Positions 1 to 9,485 of a stretch of 64,000 bases of DNA are shown here, piece by piece. Origin of the DNA: Pseudomonas sp. BN102. GTDB lineage: Bacteria > Pseudomonadota > Gammaproteobacteria > Pseudomonadales > Pseudomonadaceae. The DNA is taken from NCBI RefSeq assembly GCF_029871245.1, contig NZ_SSON01000025.1, positions 1 through 64,000 of the forward strand. The letters run 5' to 3'. Both the position numbers and the translations under genes were made by a program. How positions within the stretch are numbered: the first letter of the stretch is position 1; each line of letters opens with the position of its first letter. A model generated the notes under the pieces. The model saw only the letters and a program-made list of their open reading frames with translations. It had not been told where the DNA came from and did not search any database.

Positions 1-1846
1 CGGCCTGTTCCTGCAGGGCTTCGGCGGCCGCGGCGGCCTGTTCCACCAGGGCGGCGTTCTGCTGGGTCATCTCGTCCATCTGGTTGACCGCGCCGTTGAC
101 CTCCTCGATGCCGCGGCTCTGTTCGGTGGAGGCGGCGGCGATCTCGGCCATGATGTCGGTGACCCGCTTGATGGCGATGACGATGTCGCTCATGGTCTGG
201 CCGGCCTGGGCCACCAGGGTGTTGCCGTTCTCCACCTTGCTCACCGAGTCGGAGATCAGTGTCTTGATCTCCTTGGCCGCCGCCGCCGAGCGCTGCGCCA
301 GGGTGCGCACCTCGGCCGCCACCACGGCGAAGCCGCGACCCTGCTCGCCGGCGCGGGCGGCTTCCACTGCGGCGTTGAGGGCGAGGATGTTGGTCTGGAA
401 GGCGATGCCGTCGATGACGCCGATGATGTCGGCGATTTTCCGGGCCGACTCGTTGATGGCGGTCATGGTACTGACCACCTTCTGCACCACGTTGCCGCCC
501 TCGGTGGCCACTTCCGAGGCGTTCACCGCCAGGGAGTTGGCCTGTCGCGCGTTCTCGGCGTTGAGTTTCACCGTGCTGGTCAGCTCCTCCATGCTCGAAG
601 CGGTTTCCTCCAGGCTGGAGGCCTGCTGCTCGGTGCGGGTGGAGAGTTCGGCGTTGCCGCTGGAGATTTCGCCGGCGGCGGTGTTGATGGTGTCGGCGGC
701 CTCGCGGATCTGCCCGAGCATGCGCGACAGGCTCTGCGCGGTTTCGTTGGAGTAATCCTTGAGTTCACCGAAGGTGCCCTGGTAGTCGGCGCTTATGCTT
801 TGCGAGAGGTCGCCCTGGGCGAGGGCGCCGAGCATCCGCGAGACGTCCTTGAGGCCCTTGTCGGCGGTGTCCACCAGGCTGTTCAGGCCGCTGGCGAGGT
901 TGAGGATGAAGCCGCTCTTGCCTTCTTCGCTGATGCGCTTGGAGAAGTCGCCGGCCGCCGCGGCGCCGACCAGCGCGGCCACTTCGCGCTCGACCTGGAC
1001 CTCCGTCGTGCGGTCGGCCCATTCCACCACCGAGCCCAGACGCTCGCCGCTGTCGCTGATGACCGGGTTGGCCACCAGGCCGAAGGTCCGCCCGCCGACG
1101 TCGATCTGCGTCTTGAAGGTGCTGGTGAAGGTGGCGAGCAGGCGCTTCTGGTGCTCGGGGTTCTTGTGGAACTGGTCGATCGAGCCGCCGAGCAACTTGC
1201 TGACCGAGAAGCTGGGCAGTGCCTTGCGCAGGTCCGCCTCGGCGTTCTGCAGCATGCTGGTGACGGTCTTGTTCATGTAGATGATGTTGCGATCGCCGTC
1301 GGCGATCATCACGTTGGTGCTGCAATTGTCCAGGGCGCTCTTGATCCGGGTGTTCTCGGAGGCGGCCCGCGCGGCGGCCTGGAGGCGGTCGCGAACGCCG
1401 TCGATGGCTTCGGTGATCTGTGCCTTCTTGCCCGGCAGGCGGTCCATGTCGCGGCTGAAGTCGCTGTTGCCGTAGGCGGTGACCACCCGCACCACCTGCA
1501 TCTTCACCGCGATGTGCGCGGCCACCAGCTCGTTGATGCCGGTGGCGATGCGTGCCTGGGTGCCGGAAAGGCGCTCCACGGGGATGATCTCGTCGATCCA
1601 GCCGTCACTGTGCTGGCGGGTCATTTCCACCAGGGCCTGGTCCAGCGCCTCGATCTGCGCGGCTTCCGCCTGTTGCTGACGCAGCCCCTTCTGCAGGCGC
1701 GTGAGGCCGTCATAGACCTGCGTCCAGATGGGGTCGTCGCCCTGGCCTATGGGTTGATCGAGGTTGCCGTCGGCCAGGGCCCGGATCAGGCCGGCCAGGT
1801 GCTGCGCGCGAAGCTGTGCTTGTGCTTTTCCATTGAACAGACCCAT
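1..1846 (-). CDS. aer2: Aer2/McpB-type soluble heme-PAS chemoreceptor (3' end outside window)
   Basis: Cytoplasmic methyl-accepting chemotaxis protein feeding the CheA/CheW/CheY set just upstream. No membrane segment is present: the protein begins [10 protein letters not shown] and goes into HAMP-like helices (about residues 10-165), a PAS domain (about 168-290), more HAMP-like sequence, and the receptor signalling hairpin with the conserved tip around [20 protein letters not shown]. In P. aeruginosa Aer2 a PAS histidine (His234) binds heme and Trp283 contacts bound O2; here His227 in FHKNP and Trp276 in VEWADRT sit at the same spacing, both shifted by seven residues. This supports an oxygen- or CO-sensing heme PAS. 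The start is ATG at 1846, 18 bases after the cheW stop. The 3' end, where Aer2 carries a CheR-docking pentapeptide, lies off the left edge. cheR, cheD and cheB would be expected there, as in the P. aeruginosa che2 cluster. Confidence 0.9.
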   Translation of the reverse strand, partial: MGLFNGKAQAQLRAQHLAGLIRALADGNLDQPIGQGDDPIWTQVYDGLTRLQKGLRQQQAEAAQIEALDQALVEMTRQHSDGWIDEIIPVERLSGTQARIATGINELVAAHIAVKMQVVRVVTAYGNSDFSRDMDRLPGKKAQITEAIDGVRDRLQAAARAASENTRIKSALDNCSTNVMIADGDRNIIYMNKTVTSMLQNAEADLRKALPSFSVSKLLGGSIDQFHKNPEHQKRLLATFTSTFKTQIDVGGRTFGLVANPVISDSGERLGSVVEWADRTTEVQVEREVAALVGAAAAGDFSKRISEEGKSGFILNLASGLNSLVDTADKGLKDVSRMLGALAQGDLSQSISADYQGTFGELKDYSNETAQSLSRMLGQIREAADTINTAAGEISSGNAELSTRTEQQASSLEETASSMEELTSTVKLNAENARQANSLAVNASEVATEGGNVVQKVVSTMTAINESARKIADIIGVIDGIAFQTNILALNAAVEAARAGEQGRGFAVVAAEVRTLAQRSAAAAKEIKTLISDSVSKVENGNTLVAQAGQTMSDIVIAIKRVTDIMAEIAAASTEQSRGIEEVNGAVNQMDEMTQQNAALVEQAAAAAEALQEQA

Positions 1847-1864
1847 GGATTTTCCCCTTGCGTG

Positions 1865-2350
1865 TCAGGCTGCGGCTGCTTCGACCAGGGCCATTTCGCG
1901 GCTGGTCATCAGCTTCTCGATATCCACCAGGATCAGCATCCGCTCGGCCACGGTGGCAAGGCCCAGCAGGTATTCGGTATCGAAGCTGGCGCCGAACTCC
2001 GGCGGCGGCTTGATCTCTTCGCGGCCGAGGGCGATCACGTCGGACACCGAGTCGACCACCGCGCCGACGATGCGCCGGCCGACGTTGAGGATGATGACCA
2101 CGGTGAACTGGTCGTAACCGACGTCGGCCAGGTTGAACTTGATGCGCAGGTCGACGATGGGAACTATGGCGCCGCGCAGGTTGATCACGCCCTTGATGAA
2201 GGGCGGGCTGTTGGCGATGGAGGTGACCTGGTCATAGCCGCGAATTTCCTGCACCCGGAGTATGTCGATGGCGTACTCCTCGCGGCCGAGGGTGAAGGTC
2301 AGGTACTCCTGGGCCGTTTGCCCGGCCTGTTCCGCACTAGGGGAGTTCAT
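1865..2350 (-). CDS. cheW: CheW chemotaxis coupling protein
   Basis: Scaffold protein of 161 residues that links chemoreceptors to the CheA kinase in the cytoplasmic array. It is a single CheW-like double SH3-type fold: [21 protein letters not shown] at the N-terminus, then the family core [19 protein letters not shown], then [11 protein letters not shown] and a final LILVDIEKL strand. Length is typical. The ATG at 2350 lies inside the end of cheA (14-base overlap), so the two are probably translationally coupled. It sits between cheA and the aer2-type receptor, the same order as in the P. aeruginosa che2 cluster, and so most likely serves this array rather than the flagellar che1 system. Confidence 0.95.
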   Translation of the reverse strand: MNSPSAEQAGQTAQEYLTFTLGREEYAIDILRVQEIRGYDQVTSIANSPPFIKGVINLRGAIVPIVDLRIKFNLADVGYDQFTVVIILNVGRRIVGAVVDSVSDVIALGREEIKPPPEFGASFDTEYLLGLATVAERMLILVDIEKLMTSREMALVEAAAA

Positions 2351-4109
2351 GCAGCGCTGCTCCTTGTTGTTGTGCCAGGCCCGGCAGGGCGTCGACGTCG
2401 AGGATCAGGGCGACGCTGCCGTCGCCCATGATGGTGGCGCCGGCGATGCCATCGATCCGGCGGAAGTTCTGTTCCAGGCTCTTGATCACCACCTGCTGCT
2501 GGCCCACCAAGTCGTCCACCTGCAGGGCGAAGTGGCGGCCGTCGGCTTCGAGGATGACCACGATGGACTGCTCGGCCGGCAATGGCGGGGTGGTCTCGCC
2601 GAGCAGGTCGTGCAGCGAGATCAGTGGCAGGTATTCGCCGCGCACGCGGATCACCGCGCCTTCCTCGCCGCCCAGGCTGCGGATGTCGGCGGCCTTGGGT
2701 TGCAGGGATTCGACTATGTAGGTCAGCGGGATCACGTAGTGGGTGCGCGCCACGGCGACTATCAGGCCGTCGAGGATCGCCATGGTCAGCGGCAGGCGGA
2801 TGCTGATGCGGGTGCCGAGTCCCGCGGCCGAATCGATGTCGATGCGCCCGCCCATGGCCTGGATATTGCGCTTGACCACGTCCATGCCGACGCCGCGCCC
2901 GGAGAGGTCGGTGACCACTTCGGCGGTGGAGAAGCCGGGCATGAAGATTAGCTGCCAGACTTCCGCGTCGCTCATGGCGTCGTGCACCGCCAGGTTCTTC
3001 TCGCGGGCCTTGGCGAGGATGCGCTCGCGGTCCAGCCCGCGGCCGTCGTCGCTGATCTCCACCACTATGCTGCCGCCCTGGTGGAAGGCGCCCAGGCGCA
3101 CCGTGCCGCTGGCCGGCTTGCCGGCGGCCAGTCGTGCCTCGGGCAGTTCGATGCCGTGGTCGATACTATTGCGCACGATATGGGTGAGCGGGTCGCTCAG
3201 GCGCTCGATCACGCCCTTGTCGAGCTCTGTGTGCTCGCCCTGCAGCAGCAGCTCGACCTGCTTGCCCAGGCGCGCGGAGGTGTCGCGCACCAGGCGCGGG
3301 AAGCGGCTGAAGATGAAGCTGATGGGCAACATACGGATCGACATCACCGATTCCTGCAGGTCGCGGGTGTTGTGCTCCAGCTGCGCCAGGGCCTGGTGGA
3401 TGCGCTCGTGGACGCTCGGGTCCAGGGCGCCGCCGAGCTGGCCGAGCATGGCCTGGGTGATGACCAACTCGCCCACAAGGTTGATCAGGCTGTCGATCTT
3501 TTCCACGCTGACGCGGATCGAGCTGGATTCGCATTCGCCCGGCTTGCCCACTGGTAATGGCGGGGCAGGGGCCGGTTTTGCCGGCTCGAGGGGCGTCACC
3601 GCTGCGGTCGGGGTGCCGGGTGCCTGGTCGAAGAAACCGAAGTCATCATCCGCCGCCGCTTCGGGGGTGCCCGGGGCGTTGGCGAAGAAACCGAAGCCGT
3701 CGTCCTCGGCGGCAACCGGGGCGTCCTGCAGCAATGCGCGCAGGCGCGCGACGGTATCCGTCACCGGCACGCTCGGATCCGGCCGCTGCTGACGGTGGGC
3801 GTCGAGCAGACGCATCAGTACATCGCGGGCCTGCAGGAACAGGTCGACCATATCCGCGCGCAGGGCCAGCTGGCCACTGCGGATGCGGTCGAGCAGGGTT
3901 TCCAGCTCGTGGGTCACGGCGGTCAGGTCGTCGAAGCCGAACATGCCGGCCGAGCCCTTGATGGAATGGGCGGCGCGAAAGATGCCGTTGAGCTCTTCCG
4001 CGTCGGGCCGCTGCAGGTCGAGGCCGAGCAGCAGCAGTTCGAGACTGGCCAGGTGTTCCTCGGTTTCCTCGAAGAACACCTGGAGGAACTGGTTCATCCC
4101 GTCGCTCAT
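2337..4109 (-). CDS. cheA: CheA histidine kinase of the che2 system
   Basis: Chemotaxis histidine kinase of 590 residues. Residues 1-105 are an HPt domain with the phospho-accepting histidine at position 48 ([14 protein letters not shown]). A Pro/Ala-rich linker (about 115-200) contains an imperfect duplication around the two [14 protein letters not shown] segments. The dimerisation helices (about 200-265), the GHKL ATPase domain with N box [12 protein letters not shown] and G boxes SDDGRGLD and GRGVGMDVV, and the C-terminal CheW-like domain (about 430-570) follow. No clear P2 CheY-docking domain is seen, as expected for shorter CheA proteins. Translation starts 21 bases after cheY. It should phosphorylate the adjacent CheY; in P. 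aeruginosa the equivalent kinase acts with Aer2 and not in flagellar steering. Confidence 0.94.
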   Translation of the reverse strand: MSDGMNQFLQVFFEETEEHLASLELLLLGLDLQRPDAEELNGIFRAAHSIKGSAGMFGFDDLTAVTHELETLLDRIRSGQLALRADMVDLFLQARDVLMRLLDAHRQQRPDPSVPVTDTVARLRALLQDAPVAAEDDGFGFFANAPGTPEAAADDDFGFFDQAPGTPTAAVTPLEPAKPAPAPPLPVGKPGECESSSIRVSVEKIDSLINLVGELVITQAMLGQLGGALDPSVHERIHQALAQLEHNTRDLQESVMSIRMLPISFIFSRFPRLVRDTSARLGKQVELLLQGEHTELDKGVIERLSDPLTHIVRNSIDHGIELPEARLAAGKPASGTVRLGAFHQGGSIVVEISDDGRGLDRERILAKAREKNLAVHDAMSDAEVWQLIFMPGFSTAEVVTDLSGRGVGMDVVKRNIQAMGGRIDIDSAAGLGTRISIRLPLTMAILDGLIVAVARTHYVIPLTYIVESLQPKAADIRSLGGEEGAVIRVRGEYLPLISLHDLLGETTPPLPAEQSIVVILEADGRHFALQVDDLVGQQQVVIKSLEQNFRRIDGIAGATIMGDGSVALILDVDALPGLAQQQGAALHELP

Positions 4110-4130
4110 GGGAAGCGCCTTGTGCCGGGG

Positions 4131-4496
4131 TCAGGGGAGGACCTTGCGGGTGACTTCCAGCAGCTTCGGCGGATCGAAGGGCTTGACCAGCCAACCGGTG
4201 GCCCCGGCCGACTTGCCTTGCTGCTTCATGGCGTCGCTGGATTCGGTGGTCAGCATCAGGATCGGCGTGGCGCGGTAGCCGGGCAGCCCACGCAGACTGC
4301 GGATCAGGCTGATGCCATCCATGTTCGGCATGTTCTGGTCGGTGAAGACCAGGTTGTAGGCCTTGCTCTGGGCCTTGCCCAGGCCGTCCTTGCCATCCAC
4401 CGCCTCGTCCACCAGGTAGCCTGCGGCCTTGAGGGTGAAGCTCAGCATCTGCCTTATCGATGCCGAGTCGTCGACTATCAGGATCTGCTTGCTCAT
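4131..4496 (-). CDS. cheY: CheY-type single-domain response regulator
   Basis: Receiver-only response regulator of 121 residues, the phosphate acceptor for CheA. All receiver landmarks are visible: the acidic pair D9/D10 in ILIVDDS, the phospho-acceptor D53 in FTDQNMPN, T83/T84 in LMLTTES and K105 in LVKPFDPP. No output domain is attached. It is the second gene of the minus-strand che2 operon, 254 bases downstream of the receptor-like gene at 4750-5904 and 21 bases upstream of cheA. The 254-base gap holds a REP-like inverted repeat, so cheY may have its own promoter or rely on read-through. Confidence 0.94.
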   Translation of the reverse strand: MSKQILIVDDSASIRQMLSFTLKAAGYLVDEAVDGKDGLGKAQSKAYNLVFTDQNMPNMDGISLIRSLRGLPGYRATPILMLTTESSDAMKQQGKSAGATGWLVKPFDPPKLLEVTRKVLP

Positions 4497-4540
4497 CAGG
4501 TGCCGCTCTCCGTGCCGCTTTTTCTGGGGTGAAGCTTTTG

Positions 4541-4621
4541 TAGGTTGGTGCTGAGCCTGCGAAGCCCAACATGCGGGCTTTCAGCTGCTCTCGTTTGGCT
4601 TCGCTCTGCGCCAACCTACGG
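4541..4621. repeat. REP-like inverted repeat, family B
   Basis: An imperfect inverted pair in the gap between the chemoreceptor and cheY. The left arm begins TAGGTTGGTGCTGAGC, the right arm ends GCTCTGCGCCAACCTACG, and a 25-30 base centre lies between. Sequence of the same kind recurs near 21065 and 32345. The rest of the 4497-4749 gap shows nothing recognisable. It would form a stable stem in either transcript and could trim or attenuate the che2 message. Confidence 0.75.
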
Positions 4622-4749
4622 AACCCTTGCCTTCAGGGTTGATGGCTACTGGCCATGCTTATGTGTAGATGGGCGACTGCGTGGCGTCCAGCTTCTGGCG
4701 TCAGTCATTCGTCGATCTGATGGGCGGCGAAGGGCTGATGCCGATCCGA

Positions 4750-5904
4750 TCAGAAAAGCTCCACCTCACCCGCGTTGACGTTGCTCTGGCTCACCGGATT
4801 GGCGACGGATTTGCGCAGTTCGGCGGTCTCGTTTTCCATCCGCTCCGGCCATTGTTCCGAGGCCAGTGCGTGCAGGCCGCCGAGGCCGGCGGCGAATCCG
4901 CCGAGCTTGGCGAAATGCTTGCGCATCTGCCCGAGCAGCTGGCTGCTCATGTCCTGGAACTGCAGGGCGGTGATGGCCTGGTCGACGCCCGTGCCCACTT
5001 CCAGGGAGAGACGGTCCAGCTCCTCGATCACCTTCAGGGTGTGGCGGTTCATGCCTTCCAGGTCTTCCAGCATGTGGTGGACCTGCTGCTTGGAGTCCAG
5101 GGCGAAGCCCATGTCCTTGTCGGCCAGTTGGGCGATGGCGGCGTCGGCGTCCTGGAGTTCCCGATAGACCACGTCGACGTGCTGGCGGATCTGTTCCGAG
5201 AAGCCGGTGGAGCGGGTGGACAGGGCGCGTACCTCGTCCGCCACTACGGCGAAGCCACGGCCGCTCTCGCCGGCGCGAGCCGCCTCGATGGCGGCGTTCA
5301 GCGCCAGCAGGTTGGTCTGCTTGGCGATGGCGTCCATATCGTGGGTGGATTTCAGGATATCGGCGATCTTCTGCGTCACCCGGTCCATGCGTTTCACCAG
5401 CTCCTGGGAGGTCTGGCTGGTTTCCAGGGTGGCTTCGACGAACAGGCCCAGGGTGTGGCGGGTGGTGGCGATGAACTCCTGGAAATTCATGCCGTCGTTG
5501 TCCGCCGGCTGGTTGCCGTAGCGTTCGATCAGGGAATGGGAGTGGGCGCGCTGCTGATCGATGCGCGCGGCCAGTCCGTGGAAACTGTCGCCGAGGCGCT
5601 GGATGGCGTCCTGCAGCAGGCCATCTATCTGCCGCGCATGGGACTGGAGGGTGCCGAGCTGGTCGTCCAGGGCATCCTGGGCCTGCCGCCAGTCAGGCGC
5701 TGCGGTGGGTTGCTGCTGGCTGGCGGCGGTCGCCACGGAAGCTGTCTCCCGTTGCAGCCAGACCAGCAGCAGGCTGGCCAGCCATCCCCCGCCCAGGGCC
5801 AGCCAGGCCGGCAGGTGGAGGGCGAGCAGGCCGGCGCAGGCCAGCCAGACCAGGGAATGCAGTGCCAGGCCCTTGTAGGCGTCGACGGACGACGGATGCG
5901 ACAT
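4750..5904 (-). CDS. cttP: CttP-like methyl-accepting chemotaxis protein
   Basis: Membrane chemoreceptor of 384 residues. An N-terminal hydrophobic hairpin (about residues 12-50, [20 protein letters not shown] and a following segment) is followed directly by a long helical region and a signalling tip ([20 protein letters not shown]), so there is no periplasmic ligand domain of ordinary size. The C-terminus ends GEVELF. An upstream in-frame ATG at 5964 exists, but the ATG at 5904 has a good ribosome-binding site (GGGAG eight bases before it) and gives a clean membrane N-terminus. Position immediately upstream of the che2 genes matches PA0180 (cttP) of P. aeruginosa. The identification rests on synteny and architecture; the ligand cannot be read from sequence. 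Confidence 0.8.
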   Translation of the reverse strand: MSHPSSVDAYKGLALHSLVWLACAGLLALHLPAWLALGGGWLASLLLVWLQRETASVATAASQQQPTAAPDWRQAQDALDDQLGTLQSHARQIDGLLQDAIQRLGDSFHGLAARIDQQRAHSHSLIERYGNQPADNDGMNFQEFIATTRHTLGLFVEATLETSQTSQELVKRMDRVTQKIADILKSTHDMDAIAKQTNLLALNAAIEAARAGESGRGFAVVADEVRALSTRSTGFSEQIRQHVDVVYRELQDADAAIAQLADKDMGFALDSKQQVHHMLEDLEGMNRHTLKVIEELDRLSLEVGTGVDQAITALQFQDMSSQLLGQMRKHFAKLGGFAAGLGGLHALASEQWPERMENETAELRKSVANPVSQSNVNAGEVELF

Positions 5905-6029
5905 GCTGCGCTCCCTTGCCAGGTTGTTTGACCGAACGACGGTGCCTGTAGAGGCCATCGGCAACGCTGGTTAAAACTAGAGGGTCGTGGCGTGCTGTCA
6001 AATGGCTATCTGCCAGCTTCCTTCGCCAT

Positions 6030-6182
6030 TCATCCGGTCGTTTCTGCTTCCTCCTCCGGCAGGCTCAGGTAGCGGTGGGCGCCGCAGCGCAGGCAGCGCT
6101 GGCAGATCATGGGCACGGCGCCCACCTCGGTGCGGAAACCCTCGGTCCAGTGACAACCGAGCAGAAAGCAACGAATACGCAT
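6030..6182 (-). CDS. small Cys-rich protein, PSPA7_2676-like
   Basis: A 50-residue protein beginning MRIRCFLLGCHWTEGF and containing CFLLGCHW followed by CQRCLRCGAH, a pattern suited to a small zinc ribbon or metal-binding fold. I chose the ATG at 6182 because GGGGGAGGAG lies just before it; a longer frame to 6305 would add a low-complexity Pro/Arg leader with no support. It resembles the Pseudomonas small Cys-rich family named after PSPA7_2676. Function is unknown. It stands alone between the chemotaxis genes and the RND pump, with no obvious operon partner. Confidence 0.75.
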   Translation of the reverse strand: MRIRCFLLGCHWTEGFRTEVGAVPMICQRCLRCGAHRYLSLPEEEAETTG

Positions 6183-6368
6183 GGCTCCTCCCCCGGGGCT
6201 GACCCCCGGTTCGATCGGCAGTGGTGGATGGAACTGCACTCGCCTTGTTCTTGTTGGAGGCCTGGATCGGGGGTGAGGATCGGCCGGGCGCCCTAGAGCC
6301 GGCAACCTAAAAGGGCGAGCGGTGGGACCGTTGGTCGGGGTGGAGGTGCCGCTGGTGGCTGAGCGAGG

Positions 6369-6397
6369 CGCCCGGGGCCGCCGCGTGGCCCCGGGCG
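6369..6397 (-). terminator. GC-rich hairpin after the RND operon
   Basis: A perfect 11-base-pair stem (CGCCCGGGGCC against GGCCCCGGGCG) with a 7-base loop, ten bases after the stop of the RND gene. No U-run follows, so it may act as a Rho-assisted terminator or 3' stabiliser. Confidence 0.6.
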
Positions 6398-6406
6398 TGC
6401 CCGTCG

Positions 6407-9400
6407 TCAGTTCAGGGCCAGATCGGCCTCGGCCGGCTTTTCCCGGGGCCGCAGGACCAACGCACAGAGCGCCGGCAAGAACAACAGGGTCAGCACGGTG
6501 CCCACCAGTACCCCACCGATCAGCACATAGGCCAGGGATGACCAGAACACCGAGAAGGTCAGCGGGATGAAGGCCAGGGCAGCGGCCAGGGCCGTGAGCA
6601 GCACCGGGCGGGCGCGGCGTACCGTGGCTTCGATGATGGCCTCGCGAAGGGGGCGGCCGTGGGCCTGTTCCTGTTCGATCTGGTCAGTGAAGATCAGCGT
6701 GTTGCGCATCAGGATGCCGCCGATGCCGATCAGCGCCAGGATCGCGTTGAAGCCGAAGGGCTGGCCGAACAGCAGCAGGGCCGGCACCGCGCCGATCAGG
6801 CCCAGCGGCGCGGTGGCGAAGACCATGAACATCAGGGCGAAGGAGCGCACCTGGAACATGATCACCACCAGGGTCAGCAGGATCATCACCGGGAACAGGA
6901 CGGCCAGCGCCTTGTTGGCCTTGGCGCTTTCCTCCACCGGGCCGCCGATGATCACCTTGTAGCCTGCTGGCAGCTTGGCGATCAGCGGTTGAAGGTCCGC
7001 GTACACGGCTATTTCCACATCCGGCGGCTGCGTACCCTGGATGATGTCGGCGCGCACTTCGAAGGTCAGCTCGCGGTCGCGGCGCTTGAGGATGGGCTCC
7101 TCCATCACCGGCTGAAAGCGGCCCACCTGTTCCAGCGGCACCGAGACACCGGCGGCGTTGGTGATGGTCAGGCCCTCGATGCCGCCGAGGTTCTCCCGCT
7201 GGGCGTTCTGCGCCCGCACCATGACCGCCACGGTGCGGGTGCCTTCGCGCACCTCGGTCACCGGGTTGCCGGTGAGCAGGGCGTTGAGCTGGCTCTTCAC
7301 CTCATTGGGGGTGAAGCCGAGCAGGCGCAGGCGGTCCTGGTCCAGCACCAGGCGGTAGGCGCTGGCGCGCTCGCCCCAGTCGACGAAGGCGTCGCGGGTC
7401 ATGGGGTTGGCGGCTACCACCTGGCGCACTTCTTCGCTGATCTGCCGCAGTTGCTCCAGGTTCGGGCCGGAGACGCGGAACACCACCGGGAAGGGCACCG
7501 GTGGGCCGAACACCAATTGGGTGACGCGCACCCGCGCCGAGGGGAACTCGCCGGCGGCGATGCGCGCCTCCATGCGTTCGCGGAGGGCGTCGCGGGCCTT
7601 GGAGTCGGCGGTCTGCACGATGATCTTGGCGAAGGCCGGGTCCGGCAGCTCGGGGTTCAGGGAGAGGAAGAAGCGCGGCGCGCCGCCGCCCACATAGGCG
7701 TCCACCAGTTTCGTCTGGGGTTCTTCCAGTAGGGCCTTCTCCACCTGCGCCACCACGGCTTCGGTGGCCTTGAAGGCGCTGCCCGGCGGCATGTAGACCT
7801 CCAGCAGCAGCTCGGAGCGGTCGGAGTTGGGGAAGAACTGCTTCTTCACCACGCCCATACCGAGGCCGCTGGCGATGAAGGCCGCCACCACCAGGGCGGT
7901 GACCGTCTTGCGGCGGTTCACGCACCAGGTGACCAAGGCGCGCAGGCGCTGGTAGAGGCGGGTGGCGTAGAGCGCTTCGTGGCCGCCAGGCACCGGTTTG
8001 ATGTTCGGCAGCATCTTCACCCCCAGGTAGGGCGTGAAGAACACCGCCACCACCCAGGAGGCGAGCAGGGCGAAACCGACGATCCAGAAGATGTTGCCGG
8101 CGTATTCTCCGGCGCTGGACTTGGCGAAGCCCACCGGGAGGAAGCCGATCACGGTCACCAGGGTGCCGGTGAGCATGGGCGCGGCGGTGGAGGTCCAGGC
8201 GAAGGTGGCGGCCTGGATGCGGTCGAGGCCTTCCTCCAGTTTCACCACCATCATCTCGATGGCGATGATGGCGTCGTCCACCAGCAGGCCCAGGGAGAGG
8301 ATCAGCGCGCCGAGGGTAATGCGGTCGAACTCGCGGCCGGTCATCAGCATGATCACGAAGACGACGGACAGGGTCAGCGGCACGGCGGCAGCCACCACCA
8401 GGCCGACGCGGAAACCCAGGGCCAGCAGGCTGATCAGCATCACCACGCCCAGGGCAACGAAGAATTTGATCATGAACTCGTTCACCGAAAGGCGGATCTT
8501 CTCGGCCTGGTCGGAGACCTTGTCGAACTTCACGCCCAGGGGCAGTTCGGCGTGGATACGCTCTTCCTCGACCTGCAGCGACTTGTCCAGCTCCAGGCCG
8601 TTGAAACGCGGTTTCATGATCACGCCGAGCATCAGCGCCGGTTCGCCCTGGTGGCGGATGCGGTAACTCGCCGGGTCTTCGTAGCCGCGCCGCACGGTGG
8701 CGACGTCGGCGATGCGTAGCAGCTTGCCATTGGCGTTGATCGGCACGTTTTCGATCAGCCTGAGGCTGTCGAAGGCACCGTCCAGCCGAATGTAGGCACG
8801 CGGCCCGCTGGTTTCGACGAAGCCGGCCGGGGCCACGCCGTTCTGTTTGCCCAGGGCCTCGAAGATCTGCTCGGGCTTGAGACCGAGGGTGGCCAGGCGT
8901 TCGTAGGAGAACTCGACGAAGATGCGCTGGGCCTGTTCACCGAGGATGTTCACTTTCTTCACGCCGGGCAGGCGCAGCAGGCCCTGGCGCAGGTCTTCGG
9001 CCATCTGGACCAGTTGGCGGTGCGGCATTTGCCCGCCTTCCAGCGCATAGAGGGCGAAGTAGACATCGGAATACTCGTCGTTGAAGAAGGGCCCGACCAC
9101 GCCCTGGGGCAGGCGCTTGGCTTCGTCGGAGAGTTTCTTGCGGGTCTGGTAGAAGAGCTCCTGGAGGTCAGCCGGTCGGGTCGAGTCGAGGTACTGCAGC
9201 TTCATCGAAACGAAGCCGGGCTGGGCGATGGTTTCCACCCGGTCGTAGAGGTCCAGTTCCTGCAGGCGCTTTTCCAGGCGGTCGGCCACCTGCTCCTGCA
9301 TTTCCCGCGCGGTAGCGCCCGGCCAGGCGGCGGTGATGGTCATGGTCTTCACCGAGAAGGACGGGTCCTCGGCGCGGCCCAGCTTGGTGAAGGCGATGGC

Positions 9401-9484
9401 CCCGGCGATCAGCGTGGCGAGGATCAGGAACAGGGTGATCGCCCGGTTGCGGACCGCGAAGGCGGAGAGGTTGAAGCCGTTCAT
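6407..9484 (-). CDS. RND-family multidrug efflux permease (HAE1-like)
   Basis: Inner-membrane proton/drug antiporter of 1025 residues, the normal length for AcrB-type pumps. The first membrane helix is near residues 11-30, the large porter loop begins KLGRAEDPSF and WPGATAREM, and the middle helices carry the proton-relay acidic pair in SLGLLVDDAIIAIEMM. A second porter loop and a C-terminal helix bundle follow, ending near LTLLFLPALCALVL. The ATG at 9484 is separated by one base from the stop of the adaptor gene, so the two are one transcript. No outer-membrane factor gene is present, so the pump must borrow a TolC/OprM-type channel. It belongs to the branch with EDPSF near the first loop, which includes TriC; a substrate cannot be assigned. 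Confidence 0.93.
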   Translation of the reverse strand: MNGFNLSAFAVRNRAITLFLILATLIAGAIAFTKLGRAEDPSFSVKTMTITAAWPGATAREMQEQVADRLEKRLQELDLYDRVETIAQPGFVSMKLQYLDSTRPADLQELFYQTRKKLSDEAKRLPQGVVGPFFNDEYSDVYFALYALEGGQMPHRQLVQMAEDLRQGLLRLPGVKKVNILGEQAQRIFVEFSYERLATLGLKPEQIFEALGKQNGVAPAGFVETSGPRAYIRLDGAFDSLRLIENVPINANGKLLRIADVATVRRGYEDPASYRIRHQGEPALMLGVIMKPRFNGLELDKSLQVEEERIHAELPLGVKFDKVSDQAEKIRLSVNEFMIKFFVALGVVMLISLLALGFRVGLVVAAAVPLTLSVVFVIMLMTGREFDRITLGALILSLGLLVDDAIIAIEMMVVKLEEGLDRIQAATFAWTSTAAPMLTGTLVTVIGFLPVGFAKSSAGEYAGNIFWIVGFALLASWVVAVFFTPYLGVKMLPNIKPVPGGHEALYATRLYQRLRALVTWCVNRRKTVTALVVAAFIASGLGMGVVKKQFFPNSDRSELLLEVYMPPGSAFKATEAVVAQVEKALLEEPQTKLVDAYVGGGAPRFFLSLNPELPDPAFAKIIVQTADSKARDALRERMEARIAAGEFPSARVRVTQLVFGPPVPFPVVFRVSGPNLEQLRQISEEVRQVVAANPMTRDAFVDWGERASAYRLVLDQDRLRLLGFTPNEVKSQLNALLTGNPVTEVREGTRTVAVMVRAQNAQRENLGGIEGLTITNAAGVSVPLEQVGRFQPVMEEPILKRRDRELTFEVRADIIQGTQPPDVEIAVYADLQPLIAKLPAGYKVIIGGPVEESAKANKALAVLFPVMILLTLVVIMFQVRSFALMFMVFATAPLGLIGAVPALLLFGQPFGFNAILALIGIGGILMRNTLIFTDQIEQEQAHGRPLREAIIEATVRRARPVLLTALAAALAFIPLTFSVFWSSLAYVLIGGVLVGTVLTLLFLPALCALVLRPREKPAEADLALN

Positions 9485-9485
9485 C

